From an uncultured Lachnospiraceae bacterium (GTDB lineage: Bacteria; Bacillota; Clostridia; Lachnospirales; Lachnospiraceae), in contig CAMWTP010000006.1 in the NCBI GenBank assembly GCA_947177165.1, positions 1 through 64,000 of the forward strand: a DNA stretch of 64,000 bases. Reading direction: 5' to 3'. Made by a program: the position numbers and the translations under genes. Positions 44,106 to 53,046 of the stretch are shown here, one piece after another. The notes below the pieces were generated by a model. That model saw nothing but the letters and a program-made list of their open reading frames with translations, was not told where the DNA came from and ran no database searches. How positions within the stretch are numbered: position 1 is the stretch's first letter; every line of letters starts with the position of its first letter.

Positions 44106-44237
44106 TTATGTGTCCCCGGCTATCCGCTTGAATATCGTTTCCATTTTTTCAGTGCCTACATAGTGCCTTTCCACGATTATTTTTGTGGGTGGATGCTGTC
44201 GGGTGGCTCTATGCTGTGCCTTGCTGTCTTTGCTCAT
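44106..44237 (-). CDS. Small 43-aa basic protein, mobile-element-associated
   Basis: A complete small gene on the minus strand: ATG 44237 preceded by AAAGGAG at an ideal distance, 43 codons, TAA at 44106. The sequence MSKDSKAQHRATRQHPPTKI, then VERHYVGTEKMETIFKRI is basic. Similar small frames precede serine recombinases in clostridial transposons, and a recombinase fragment lies just after it. It may be a helper or a truncated leftover. Confidence 0.55.
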   Translation of the reverse strand: MSKDSKAQHRATRQHPPTKIIVERHYVGTEKMETIFKRIAGDT

Positions 44238-44261
44238 AAATCTGCTCCTTTACAATAAAAT

Positions 44262-44289
44262 AGAGCGCATAGATTTTTCTATACGCTCT
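44262..44289 (-). terminator. Hairpin after the Dabb gene
   Basis: AGAGCGCATAG (44262-44272) pairs with CTATACGCTCT (44279-44289) with one mismatch. Read on the minus strand it is followed by ATTTTATTG. It lies ~70 bases beyond the Dabb gene stop and just before the binding site of the 43-aa gene. Confidence 0.5.
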
Positions 44290-44358
44290 GACGCTGTGTA
44301 ACTATTCTGTTGTGATTGTGGCAATGGTTGTTTCGACAAACTGGAAATTTTAGCTAAA

Positions 44359-44649
44359 TCAAATTTCATAATCAATACAAGCTCTATCAATTCTAATGGA
44401 ATATACAAATTCTCCAAATTCCATGTGCAGTTGTGATTTTTGGTATTCATCTAATGTTTCTACTGTATCGAAGTCAAAAATTAAAGCAACATCATAATTA
44501 GAAACTGGTGTTCTTTCCACATTTCTAACTATACTAAATTGTTTTATTATCTCTAATTCTCTTAACTTTTCAGCTCTTTCAAAAAATTCAATAATATTCT
44601 TTTCTCTATTATCCTCTTTTAATGTAAACATACATATATGCCTTATCAT
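44359..44649 (-). CDS. Dabb (stress-responsive A/B barrel) protein
   Basis: A 96-aa protein matching the dimeric alpha/beta-barrel Dabb family: opening IRHICMFTLKED, LRELEIIKQFSIVRNVE, and NYDVALIFDFDTVETLDEYQ with its following helix. Length is exactly as expected. GGAGGCGGG precedes the ATG. Family members bind small molecules or act as monooxygenases or stress proteins; no specific role can be given. Confidence 0.85.
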   Translation of the reverse strand: MIRHICMFTLKEDNREKNIIEFFERAEKLRELEIIKQFSIVRNVERTPVSNYDVALIFDFDTVETLDEYQKSQLHMEFGEFVYSIRIDRACIDYEI

Positions 44650-44776
44650 TGTATTCCCGCCTCCAAATGTCGATTTGTACCTCTAATAGAATACCACAAT
44701 CACACTCACATTTCTATCAAATTTTCATTAAATTTCTTGCTCCCAGATGTTCGGTTTTGAAAGTATGTCTGTGGAA

Positions 44777-44950
44777 TTAATTGTTGTCCTCATCGTCTAG
44801 CCATCCCGAAACGATATATAGTTCACCAGAATCCATGTCTAGCGCCATGCTATCGCCCATTCGCGTCATCATATGTCCGTCAGAATCCATCGCTATGCTG
44901 TCGGAAAGTATGTGTATAAAATCTCCATCTTTGTAGTCAAAAAACATCAT
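44777..44950 (-). CDS. 57-aa acidic protein overlapping the 418-aa gene
   Basis: A complete small gene: ATG 44950 lies inside the last codons of the upstream 418-aa gene (14-base overlap) and AAAGGAG sits before it. The product MMFFDYKDGDFIHILSDSIA, MDSDGHMMTRMGDS, DMDSGELYIVSGWLDDED is acidic, methionine-rich and repetitive (ALDMDSG against AMDSDG), suggesting two beta-hairpins. Overlap implies translational coupling with the 418-aa protein. Function unknown. Confidence 0.65.
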   Translation of the reverse strand: MMFFDYKDGDFIHILSDSIAMDSDGHMMTRMGDSMALDMDSGELYIVSGWLDDEDNN

Positions 44951-46193
44951 TATCCTTTTCTCCTTTAAATTTTGGTGTTATTTGATGAATTGCATCATAC
45001 AAGCTGTTTAGCTCTGAAATTCGGCGATTTATCATAGTATTTGAGGACTCTGCATTTACTCGAACGATATTGGAGCGCAACCCCTTCTTCGTCTCTGGCA
45101 ATAACGCAAAATAGCTGACTAAATGTCCCTCGCCATAAAAATAAAGATCCTTTAATATACCTTTTGTCAAATCGTTTATTATCACATTATTTGTTATATC
45201 ATACCCAATTTGCTCGTAGGACTGAACTGCATCAGCCATTAAGGAGGTCAACTGGTCATAAACATATTGATTATGCTGAATGGCATCTTTCAGCATATAT
45301 TCCGTAAATTCATTTTGGGCTTTAAGCAGTCTTTCGATCAATTCTCCAAGAAATGGGAATGTGAATCTGTTTGCAAACCCAACTCTATCCGTAATTTCAA
45401 ATTCACCAGAAAAGTAATCCAATACTCTATCGCCTGCATGAGTGAGTGATTCCATGAGTTTTGTATTGTAATATTTTTTGTATTCATCTGGTTGGGATGA
45501 GTAATAGGACAGTTGATATAGGGAGGGGATTTCCCTTACACGAAGCTGTTCCAACATTTCCAAGTCCTCATGGTGGATAGCCAGTGCTGCCATATGCGTT
45601 CTCAATTCATCACGCATCTTTAACTGTGCATCTAAAACATGCCAGTTTCTGGGGTACGGAAAAGTTGCCTTTTCTATACTGGTTCCAGCTCCGAATCCTG
45701 CAAAACAGTCCTTTTTATCTGCTCCCACAAACCAGATATATTTCTTGTCCGTCAAGTATTTCAGGAGGTCATAATTCTCTGCTTCCAATGCGTAATCAAT
45801 GATGGTTTTTCCGTACTCGTCGGCATTCAAAATCGGAGAATCTTCGCGCGTTACATACGTCTCCCATTCGCGTTCATCTTTAGAGAAGGCAACGGCATAA
45901 TTTGTCAAGCGCGAAGAGGCGGGAACATGACTCTCCCCTGCGCTGAGGATATCCTCACAGGACATCTCTAGGAGTCGGCAAAATACAGGGAAATCATAGA
46001 GCTGAATTTCTTTTTTCCCGTTCAAAATCTGTGACAGGCGATTTGACATTTTCCGCAGCTGCTCACTGTTTGCTTCTTCACCCATAGCTTCAAGGTATTT
46101 TTTGCAAAACAGCCGATGGCTTTTAAAGCGTTCTTCTATGTGACTCGTCAAATATTGTCCTATTTTTTCGTTGTCAGCTAATACAAACATCAT
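44937..46193 (-). CDS. 418-aa protein with N-terminal HTH-like region
   Basis: The start at 46193 follows AAGGAGG at six bases; upstream in-frame ATGs lie in or before that site. Residues ~10-85 (KIGQYLTSHIEERFKSHRLF, RKMSNRLSQILNGKKEIQLY, FPVFCRLLEMSCEDIL) have the pattern of an extended XRE-type helix-turn-helix. The rest is helical without recognised motif (ALEAENYDLLKYLTDKKYIW resembles an ankyrin-like pair; MRDELRTHMAALAIHHEDLE). It is probably a regulator. An ATACA/TGTAT dyad (46257-46272) in front of the gene could be an autoregulatory site. Confidence 0.6.
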   Translation of the reverse strand: MMFVLADNEKIGQYLTSHIEERFKSHRLFCKKYLEAMGEEANSEQLRKMSNRLSQILNGKKEIQLYDFPVFCRLLEMSCEDILSAGESHVPASSRLTNYAVAFSKDEREWETYVTREDSPILNADEYGKTIIDYALEAENYDLLKYLTDKKYIWFVGADKKDCFAGFGAGTSIEKATFPYPRNWHVLDAQLKMRDELRTHMAALAIHHEDLEMLEQLRVREIPSLYQLSYYSSQPDEYKKYYNTKLMESLTHAGDRVLDYFSGEFEITDRVGFANRFTFPFLGELIERLLKAQNEFTEYMLKDAIQHNQYVYDQLTSLMADAVQSYEQIGYDITNNVIINDLTKGILKDLYFYGEGHLVSYFALLPETKKGLRSNIVRVNAESSNTMINRRISELNSLYDAIHQITPKFKGEKDNDVF

Positions 46194-46511
46194 TTTCATC
46201 CTCCTTATATCCGATATCATAGCATATCTCATTTAATAAGAATAGCCGCTATTTGGCATACACAAACTGTATATATTTTTTTAGGGCTTATTTTATGTAT
46301 GCTAATAGTGTATTGTTGGGGTAGGGGGGGAATTACTCTTCAGAACTTTCATCTGCAACACTTAAAACACTAGAGGGAGACTGGCCAATATAACAAGTTT
46401 CCCTCTGATGTTTGTGGTTTTCTGTTGGTGTATTTGCCGAAGTTTTGATCTTGTTAAGTGTTGACCATTTCGTCCTTAATTATTTCCGGGAGTTATAGAG
46501 GCTTTCCATGA
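46194..46511. other. Intergenic region with possible operator
   Basis: No gene. GGCATACACAAACTGTATAT (46256 onward) holds an imperfect ATACA-TGTAT dyad, and a TATGAT (minus strand, ~46222-46217) could be a -10 box of the 418-aa gene. A G-run (GGGGTAGGGGGGG, ~46317-46330) stands out. Confidence 0.3.
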
Positions 46512-47474
46512 TACCAGTGTGATATTTCTAAAATCAGGGCTAGCGTTGATTATGATAGGTTATATGAGAAAAAGTTTTTGGTGGAAGATACAATAGATAA
46601 TTATATGGTTACATCAACAGATGAAGAAATATCCATTTATTGCAAAGGAGAGCAGTTAAAAAAGCAATGTAAGAAATGGATTAATAAATTTTACGCTTGT
46701 TCATCTGTTGATGAGTTCCGAAAAGTGGAACAAAATTATGGAAAATCTAAACTGTCAACTGAATTGGTGGGAAATTCGTGGTATTCAAGAAGACATTATA
46801 GAGATTTCTTTATGTGGCAATATATATTTAAGTCACTAAATGATAAAAGTCGATTTAATATATTGATGGAATATATGTCAGATTACACATGTGCTGGAAG
46901 CTTAGTTAGGGAAATATGTACAATATTTGATCCAGATGATGTCATAGCAGCCTATAATTATACAGATAGTTCTAAACAGGGCATATATAATCAGAAAAAG
47001 CGGTTTTTGAAAGGTGATCTTTCAGACACTGATTTGTTGCTTTGTGATGGATTAAAGAATTTAAATGATACATCGGTAATTAATTTACAAAATGCAAGAG
47101 TCACAAGCACTATATGTGAAAAATTTGGTATTCCATATGAGCCATATAAAATAGATAATAATAGGCTTGGATCAGTCTCCTGCATCGAAGAAAACGAGAA
47201 AAGTACAGAGTTGGTATTACAAACGTCCAGAGAATTGGATACATCGTACGAATCTGGTGATTTGAGATTATTAATGACGAAGGAACGAATATATTATGTT
47301 TCAGATATACATTTAATGCATAAATTGAGAGATTTTGAGCCGAAATCAAAAGAAGATGTTGTATATGCTGTTAAATCTATTGTCAGTAATATTGTCAGAG
47401 AATCTGAACATACAATTCTGATTGGCGGTGATGTATGTTCAGATTTTCAATTTAAATGCTTTGGCAATAGATAA
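46512..47474 (+). pseudogene. Internal fragment of an unknown protein with a metallophosphoesterase start
   Basis: An open frame of ~320 codons follows a stop at 46509; TTG 46578 is the only early start-like codon and has no binding site. The long first part (ISKIRASVDYDRLYEKKFLV, WYSRRHYRDFFMWQYIFKSL, YMSDYTCAGSLVREICTIFD) is unrecognised. At the end RIYYVSDIHLMHKLRDFEP and HTILIGGDVCSDF give the first two motifs (D-x-H and GD) of calcineurin-like phosphoesterases. The frame then breaks off after ~10 residues, so the remaining active-site motifs are lost. Truncated at both ends. Confidence 0.6.
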
Positions 47475-47556
47475 TCCTCTTGAATATGCAACATTGTATC
47501 TTGAGGGCAGTATGCAGACATGGGTAGAGGCGGAAGATTCATTAGAATTGTGGTAA
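47452..47556 (+). pseudogene. Tail of a different gene joined to the phosphoesterase fragment
   Basis: In another frame, overlapping the end of the preceding fragment, NALAIDNPLEYATLYLEGSM and QTWVEAEDSLELW precede a stop at 47554. This reads as a real C-terminus unrelated to phosphoesterases. The junction implies that a deletion fused parts of two genes. Confidence 0.4.
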
Positions 47557-47739
47557 TATATCTTTCTTGGTACAATGCTCCACATTCGTAACATACATTA
47601 TCACATCTAGCATTTCCTCATAAGCACAAATAACTTCAACTGTTGCTTGCTCACAGCTGTTGTATATTGATAATGTATAATCTTTATGATAATTTTGTTT
47701 CAAAAAATCTTGTATTTCTTTAAAGCTCTCATTGCTATG
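47542..47739 (-). pseudogene. C-terminal remnant of an unknown protein
   Basis: A minus-strand frame without start codon reads NESFKEIQDFLKQNYHKDYT, IYNSCEQATVEVICAYEEML, DVIMYVTNVEHCTKKDILPQ and F, ending at 47542. Composition is protein-like. The preceding stop at 47740 and lack of a binding site mark it as a remnant. Confidence 0.35.
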
Positions 47740-48102
47740 TTAATTGCACTGGTAACATATAAATACCGCCTTTCATCTTTTTTTATCTGATTTTGACTCA
47801 ATCCTCTTATCTGCACTGCCAACTTCGTACCATGCAGTTAAGATGTTAGAACTTAGCTTTTATATAACACAAGGGAAAGCATAAGGGCAAACTCACTTGC
47901 TGTAAATTTAGTGTTTTCAAGGGTTTGCGGACTTTTTGGAGATAAGATATAACAGTTATTAAATGCTATAAAAAGTGTCTTATCAGAATTCCCATTTATA
48001 TATTTTGTTAGAAAATCTTATCTGCCATTTACTAATGTATATTTATAAGTCATTTCCCAATGGGTACACAAATCTGAAAAGGGAGTATGTGATAAATGTT
48101 TA
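47740..48102. other. Intergenic debris
   Basis: AT-rich, no gene. It holds AGGGCAAACTCACTTGC (near 47884) and GTTTTCAAGGGTTTGC (47913-47928), whose complement resembles GCAAATCCTTGAAAAC at 4479-4494. These may be ends of integrated elements. Confidence 0.3.
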
Positions 48103-48573
48103 TTATAACCACAACGCTTCACTTAAGATTTTCTGTGCCCTAATATCTTCAAGACATACCATTTTTACCAACAGCCACGCCCGCTCTTCTTCTGTCATTT
48201 CGGTAATCTTTTGGGCTGCGCGGGAACCTTGTACATTTCTAATAATCTCGTCCAGACATTCCTCCTTGTATCTGGCGGAATTGATGGTTTCCTGCCATGC
48301 CTTCCGCTTTTTTTCAAGCATTTCGAGCAATGGCGCTTTTGCTGTTTTTCCATCAAGGATCATTTTAATTTCATCGAGCGAAAAGCCCAATGCCTTTAAT
48401 TCTAACAGCGCATTTAACTGCTGCACCTGTTCGGCCGAATAATAGCGATACCCGTTGGCGGCGTCAACTTTCACCGGTTTAAGAATCCCTTTCTTTTCAT
48501 ATAAACGGATTGCTTTTCTGGAAATTCCAAAAAAATCCGCGATTTCTCCAATCAGCATAAGGTCATTTTTCAT
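48103..48573 (-). CDS. MerR-family transcriptional regulator
   Basis: A 156-aa protein with the MerR winged helix (MLIGEIADFFGISRKAIRLY, EKKGILKPVKVDAANGYRYY, QLNALLELKALGFSLDEIKM) and the following dimerisation coiled coil (LLEMLEKKRKAWQETINSAR). It ends at ILSEALWL, where many relatives continue into an effector domain, so it may be a natural short form or truncated. AGGAG precedes the ATG. The ABC-exporter promoter at 52860-52890 has the 19-bp spacer that MerR proteins act on; that this protein controls it is a hypothesis. Confidence 0.82.
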   Translation of the reverse strand: MKNDLMLIGEIADFFGISRKAIRLYEKKGILKPVKVDAANGYRYYSAEQVQQLNALLELKALGFSLDEIKMILDGKTAKAPLLEMLEKKRKAWQETINSARYKEECLDEIIRNVQGSRAAQKITEMTEEERAWLLVKMVCLEDIRAQKILSEALWL

Positions 48574-48582
48574 AGCTTTCTC

Positions 48583-48849
48583 CTATTCATCTAATGTATT
48601 GTTCACTCTTTTTATACAAACGGAATTTGCTTTCAGGTTGTTCAGGCAGGCCCATATGATTCCATTATAGACAAATAGCATTGCACATAGCAAGCCATAT
48701 ACTACACATAGTTTCAAAAATGCGCCGGAATTATCCGTTTCCAGACAGACAAAAACCGATTTCATCAAGTTTGCCAGCATCCAGGTCCTGAAAGCATCGA
48801 ACGGGGAACGCAGCAGGAGTAAAATAATGTATTGACGCCAGATGCCCAT
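48583..48849 (-). pseudogene. N-terminal fragment of an ABC exporter permease
   Basis: An 88-codon frame reads MGIWRQYIILLLLRSPFDAF, RTWMLANLMKSVFVCLETDN and LCVVYGLLCAMLFVYNGIIW, the first two membrane helices of a type I ABC exporter, then ends soon after. The remaining membrane helices and ATPase are missing here. Confidence 0.6.
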
Positions 48850-48871
48850 TCGCCTGACTAACTGAATCAGA

Positions 48872-49198
48872 TCACCCACGAACCATCTTTCCTCCCTCCA
48901 TGCGATAAATGGTATAACTGTCGTCCAAAGTCTCCTGATGGTGCGTAACATGGATCACTGTCCTGCCATCCGTCAATTTACTTAAGGCATCCAGAACGGA
49001 ATGTCCGGTGTCCTGATCCAGGGCCGAGACCGGCTCATCCAGCAAAATGACCGGAGCATCCTTGCTGTTGTTCTGCATAACAAGCACTATCTGCCTTCTG
49101 ATTTTCTCAGGGAAATGCTCTCCTGCTATGACAGCCGTCCCGCTGTCAGGTTTATAAAGACCAGCAAGGATTTTCAATAAAACAGTTGTTTTCTTCAT
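48872..49198 (-). pseudogene. ABC ATPase fragment with internal deletion
   Basis: KKTTVLLKILAGLYKPDSGT retains only the end of a Walker A region (normally GxxGxGKST). Walker B and D-loop (VILLDEPVSALDQD) and H-loop (VIHVTHHQETL) follow. The whole signature segment (LSGGQ) between QNN and SKDAPV is deleted. It is a dead gene, probably sharing an ancestor operon with the permease fragment at 48583. Confidence 0.75.
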
Positions 49199-49212
49199 AT
49201 TATACGTTCCTA

Positions 49213-51000
49213 TTAAGCATTCTGATTTTCATACCACTGTGCCTGTGACATGAACAAAACATGATATGTGCCTTTTTTATTAATCAGCTCATCATGGGTT
49301 CCGATTTCTGCAACACGGCCATTTTCCATAACAACGATTCTGTCTGCAATTCGGGCACTTCCGAGTCTGTGAGTTACAAGCACCGTTGTCCTTTCATCGG
49401 ATATCTCTTTGAACTTCTTATATATCTTTGTCTCCTCAATGGGATCGATTGCTGCAGTAGGCTCGTCCAACACGATTACCGTACTGTCTCTGTTGATACC
49501 TCTTGCAATAGATACCCTCTGCCACTGTCCGCCTGAAAGGTCGACGCCGTCAAACTCACGGGAAAGCATTGTTTCCAAACCGTCGGGATAAGACTGTGAT
49601 TCAATATCCACATCTGCTTTCTTTAAGGTTTCCAGCAGAGTTCCGTCTTCCCTTTCCGTATCAAGATTGCTAATCATAACATTTTCACGAAGAGTCATCT
49701 GATATTTCTGGAATTTCTGGAATACACCGGACATAAGTCCGTAAAGGCTCGATGACTTAATATCCTTTGTAGGTATACCGTCTATTGTTACACTGCCACC
49801 GGTGGGCTGATATATACCTGTAATCAGTCTCACGAGAGTTGATTTTCCGGCTCCGTTATGTCCCACAATTGCAATGGTTTCACCCTTGTTAATTGTCAGA
49901 TTAACATCTGTCAGAGATTCCTCTTTTGCTCCCGGATATGTAAAGGAAACATTCTTAAGTTCAATCTTTTCACAGAAATCATTTACCTTTGTTTCACCGT
50001 CTGTTTCGGGCATATCTATGAAATCAAGAAGGTTGTTGATTGAACCGCTGTTTTTACCTATATCGCCCACAAGATTAATCATTTCTCCGACCATTTCCTG
50101 CATCTTTACGATTGCCGTGAATATTGCGGCAAATGTACCCGCCGTAATATCACCTGTAAGCAATGCTTTAACAAAAAGCAGAAGGACAACCAGATAACCC
50201 GCAAGGCCTATTCCTTTTCCCGCAAGATCAAACAGACAGACTCTCTTTGCCACCTTAAGGCTTTTCTTATTCAGAACAACCATTGTGTCATAATAAAGCT
50301 TCTTAAAATAGTTCGTTACGCCCAAGATTCTCGTTTCCTTGAAATATTCCCTGGAGCAGATGGTGCTCTCATAATAATCATAGGATCTTCTCAGCGGAGC
50401 AATCTCATCCTCAAGATTAGCGTACATACTTACCTGCACAAGCTTTGTCAGAAGACAGGGCATCATGGAAATAACAATTACTATTGCCAGAATCGGCTTA
50501 ATAGTAAAAATCCATATTCCCATAAACAGCACATAGGGCAGGAAAAATGCCATCATCATGATAAATGAAAATACCATGTCGAAGATATTATTGATTCCCA
50601 TCTCGGCCTTGTTGATGCTGTCCAGAGTTGACGCATTTTCATATTCGATGGCTCCAATTTTAGATATCTTAAGATGAACCTTCTGCATCAATTTTCCGAT
50701 AACCATCTGGTTAAATGGCAGATACAGAAAATTGTTAAGTGCGTTAACAAGCTCTGCCAGAATAATAACCACGCCGTACACAATAAGAGAAATGTATATG
50801 GTCTTTATGCTTCCGCCTGTATTTATTACTTCACTGGTGGTATCATAAAACTTCTGCAGAAACAAAATCTTTACTGCCCATGACAAGCCATGGAGTATTG
50901 TAATTACAATGAACAATCCAAAAAAGAAGGGTGTTGCCTTAAATACAAGAGGCGTTATTCTTTTAAGTATCTTAATGGGACTTATTTTCTTTTCACTCAT
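49213..51000 (-). CDS. ABC exporter half-transporter, subunit 2
   Basis: A 595-aa type I ABC exporter: about six membrane helices in the first ~310 residues (PLVFKATPFFFGLFIVITIL, TIYISLIVYGVVIILAELVN, MVFSFIMMMAFFLPYVLFMG, PILAIVIVISMMPCLLTKLV, GLAGYLVVLLLFVKALLTGD) and a C-terminal ATPase. Motifs: Walker A VGHNGAGKSTLVRLI, signature VDLSGGQWQRV, Walker B STVIVLDEPTAAIDP and H-loop VTHRLGSA. ATG 51000 overlaps the stop of the first subunit (ATGA) and has GAGGAGG, so the pair forms a heterodimer by translational coupling. Cargo unknown; drugs, lipids or peptides are usual. Confidence 0.93.
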   Translation of the reverse strand: MSEKKISPIKILKRITPLVFKATPFFFGLFIVITILHGLSWAVKILFLQKFYDTTSEVINTGGSIKTIYISLIVYGVVIILAELVNALNNFLYLPFNQMVIGKLMQKVHLKISKIGAIEYENASTLDSINKAEMGINNIFDMVFSFIMMMAFFLPYVLFMGIWIFTIKPILAIVIVISMMPCLLTKLVQVSMYANLEDEIAPLRRSYDYYESTICSREYFKETRILGVTNYFKKLYYDTMVVLNKKSLKVAKRVCLFDLAGKGIGLAGYLVVLLLFVKALLTGDITAGTFAAIFTAIVKMQEMVGEMINLVGDIGKNSGSINNLLDFIDMPETDGETKVNDFCEKIELKNVSFTYPGAKEESLTDVNLTINKGETIAIVGHNGAGKSTLVRLITGIYQPTGGSVTIDGIPTKDIKSSSLYGLMSGVFQKFQKYQMTLRENVMISNLDTEREDGTLLETLKKADVDIESQSYPDGLETMLSREFDGVDLSGGQWQRVSIARGINRDSTVIVLDEPTAAIDPIEETKIYKKFKEISDERTTVLVTHRLGSARIADRIVVMENGRVAEIGTHDELINKKGTYHVLFMSQAQWYENQNA

Positions 51001-52787
51001 TGATACCACCTCCTCTGACTGTCATACATCGTATAGTAAAGCTGCTTTGCAGCCATTAGCTCATTATGCGTTCCCTGTTCCTCTACATGTCCGTTATCAA
51101 TTACGTAAATGTAGTCTGCCAGCTTAACCGAGCCCAGTCTGTGACTGAAGAACAATGTGGTTCTTCCTTCACAAAGCTTTGCAAATTCACTATAAAGGTT
51201 ACTTTCCGCAATGGGGTCCAAAGCGGCTGTGGGTTCATCCAGTACACGAATCGGTGCTTCACTTACAAAGCATCTTGCAAGGGCGATTCTCTGCCATTCA
51301 CCGCCGGAAAGATCCTTGCCTTCTTGCGCCAGCTTACCCAGCAATGTATCCTTACCATCCTCAAGGCCTTCAATAACCGAGTCCAGTTTAAGGGCAGTTA
51401 TGGCATTGTTGATTGCTTCATCATCCGCTCCGCCAACGCATCCTATGGCGATATTATCCCAGATTGAAATTGAATACCTTGCAAAGTCCTGATAAACAAC
51501 TGAATAAAAGGCTTTCAGCTGAGCTGCCGTATATTCTCTAAGGTCTCTTCCGTTAATAAGTATCCGGCCCTCATAATCCTGATAAAGACCTGTCAGAAGT
51601 TTGGCAATGGTACTCTTTCCCGCTCCGTTTGCACCAACGAAGGCATAATGCCTGCCGGCTTCTATCTTCATGTTCATATCCTTAAGAATATAGGTTTCCG
51701 TACCGGGATATTTGAAGATTACATTCCTGAATTCCAAAGACTTAAATTCTATACCGCCTTCAGGCACGGCATCCGCATTATCATACTGTTCAAATGCTGC
51801 AAACTTTGTAATCTCCTTAAGGTATTCGATATGTGTGGATACAGCCTCGATTAATCTTGTGAGTGACCATGACATGGTGTGTACAAGATCAAGGGTTGCA
51901 TTTATCAGTGAAAAGAACATACCGATTGTAATAATTCCCGTTGCAGCAGGGTTGATAAGCATTGCTGCAATAAAGGTACACAGAAATGCTGTTATCATAC
52001 TTCCGGATTTCAGCTTTACAAACCATTTGGCACGTGTTCTTGTTTCCATTTTTCTGGAAATCTCATACTGCTCAAACCACTTGTCATTAAGCTTTTCGTT
52101 ATATCCGAATACCGTTCTCTCATCAACATTTTCTCTTCCCGTCATTACGGTAGTGAGATATTTGTATTTCCTCTGATATTGGGTAATCTCTTTATTGGCC
52201 TTATAGGTTGCCTTTCCGCTTATGAACGAAAGATAGAGAAGCGGTATGGCAACAGCTATAATAATCAGTGCAACCCAGGCAATCTGTGTAATAAGGACAA
52301 TAAGAAGTCCCGCAATTGTCATAAACAGCGATATCAGATTGACTACATTTGTAAAGCCGTCGATAAACTTATGCTCCATTGTGCCGGCAACACGGTTCAT
52401 TAAATCCATACTGTCCGTATTTTCAACATACTTAAACGCAATCTTTGAACATTTTTCAACATATGCGCCCTTAAGACTGACCCTCATATCCATCTCGATT
52501 TTGTTGGCAAGATATGCCTTTATGGGCTCAACAAGCCATTGATATGCTATAATCCCGATAACAATCGCCAGTGAAATATATACCGCTCTTTTTGTTGCGG
52601 AGACGTCTATAAGTCCCAGCGCATTATCAATAAATCCTGCATTAATAATAACCTGGTAGGTTGGCAGAATTGCGACAGCAAGAGACAGAATCAAATACAA
52701 TATCGTACACACAGGTGAACTGATTATAGAAAATCTCAGGGAATCCAAATATGTATACTTTTTCTTCTCAAAACGTACTTTCTTCAT
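50997..52787 (-). CDS. ABC exporter half-transporter, subunit 1
   Basis: A 596-aa type I ABC exporter with six membrane helices (FSIISSPVCTILYLILSLAV, AVYISLAIVIGIIAYQWLVE, FTNVVNLISLFMTIAGLLIV, WVALIIIAVAIPLLYLSFIS, LKSGSMITAFLCTFIAAMLI) and an ATPase: Walker A VGANGAGKSTIAKLL, signature KDLSGGEWQRI, Walker B PIRVLDEPTAALDP and H-loop FSHRLGSV. It is the first gene of the exporter operon and overlaps subunit 2 by four bases. AGGAG precedes its ATG. Confidence 0.93.
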   Translation of the reverse strand: MKKVRFEKKKYTYLDSLRFSIISSPVCTILYLILSLAVAILPTYQVIINAGFIDNALGLIDVSATKRAVYISLAIVIGIIAYQWLVEPIKAYLANKIEMDMRVSLKGAYVEKCSKIAFKYVENTDSMDLMNRVAGTMEHKFIDGFTNVVNLISLFMTIAGLLIVLITQIAWVALIIIAVAIPLLYLSFISGKATYKANKEITQYQRKYKYLTTVMTGRENVDERTVFGYNEKLNDKWFEQYEISRKMETRTRAKWFVKLKSGSMITAFLCTFIAAMLINPAATGIITIGMFFSLINATLDLVHTMSWSLTRLIEAVSTHIEYLKEITKFAAFEQYDNADAVPEGGIEFKSLEFRNVIFKYPGTETYILKDMNMKIEAGRHYAFVGANGAGKSTIAKLLTGLYQDYEGRILINGRDLREYTAAQLKAFYSVVYQDFARYSISIWDNIAIGCVGGADDEAINNAITALKLDSVIEGLEDGKDTLLGKLAQEGKDLSGGEWQRIALARCFVSEAPIRVLDEPTAALDPIAESNLYSEFAKLCEGRTTLFFSHRLGSVKLADYIYVIDNGHVEEQGTHNELMAAKQLYYTMYDSQRRWYQ

Positions 52788-52859
52788 TTTCCTCTCCTAA
52801 ATTAAGTTTCTTATATCTATACTATCTATACCAAAAGTTTTAACAGCATTACAGCATAT

Positions 52860-52890
52860 AGCATAGACTATGTCCCTGGGGCAAGGTCAA
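52860..52890 (-). promoter_or_regulatory. Promoter of the ABC exporter with 19-bp spacer, MerR type
   Basis: On the minus strand TTGACC (52890-52885) and TATGCT (52865-52860) are separated by 19 bases holding CTTGCCCCAGGGACATAG, a GC-rich block with partial dyad symmetry. Over-long spacers with such a dyad are the hallmark of promoters untwisted by MerR-family activators. The spacer count is direct; the regulator is inferred. Confidence 0.65.
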
Positions 52891-53046
52891 GCAGGAAAAA
52901 CAAGTTCTTGTTCCACATATCATATTTCCTTCACAACAATAAAAAGCTGTTCCACAACATGGCGGTTTAGAAAGAAAAGGAAATTTCCGAAAAAATAACT
53001 GAGTACATAAACTTTAACGGCTTAAATTTTGAAAGGAGACGAAACT

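Noticed and set aside
44777..46193. Toxin-antitoxin pair for the 418-aa and 57-aa genes
   Set aside because: No known toxin fold is recognised; kept only as a coupled pair.
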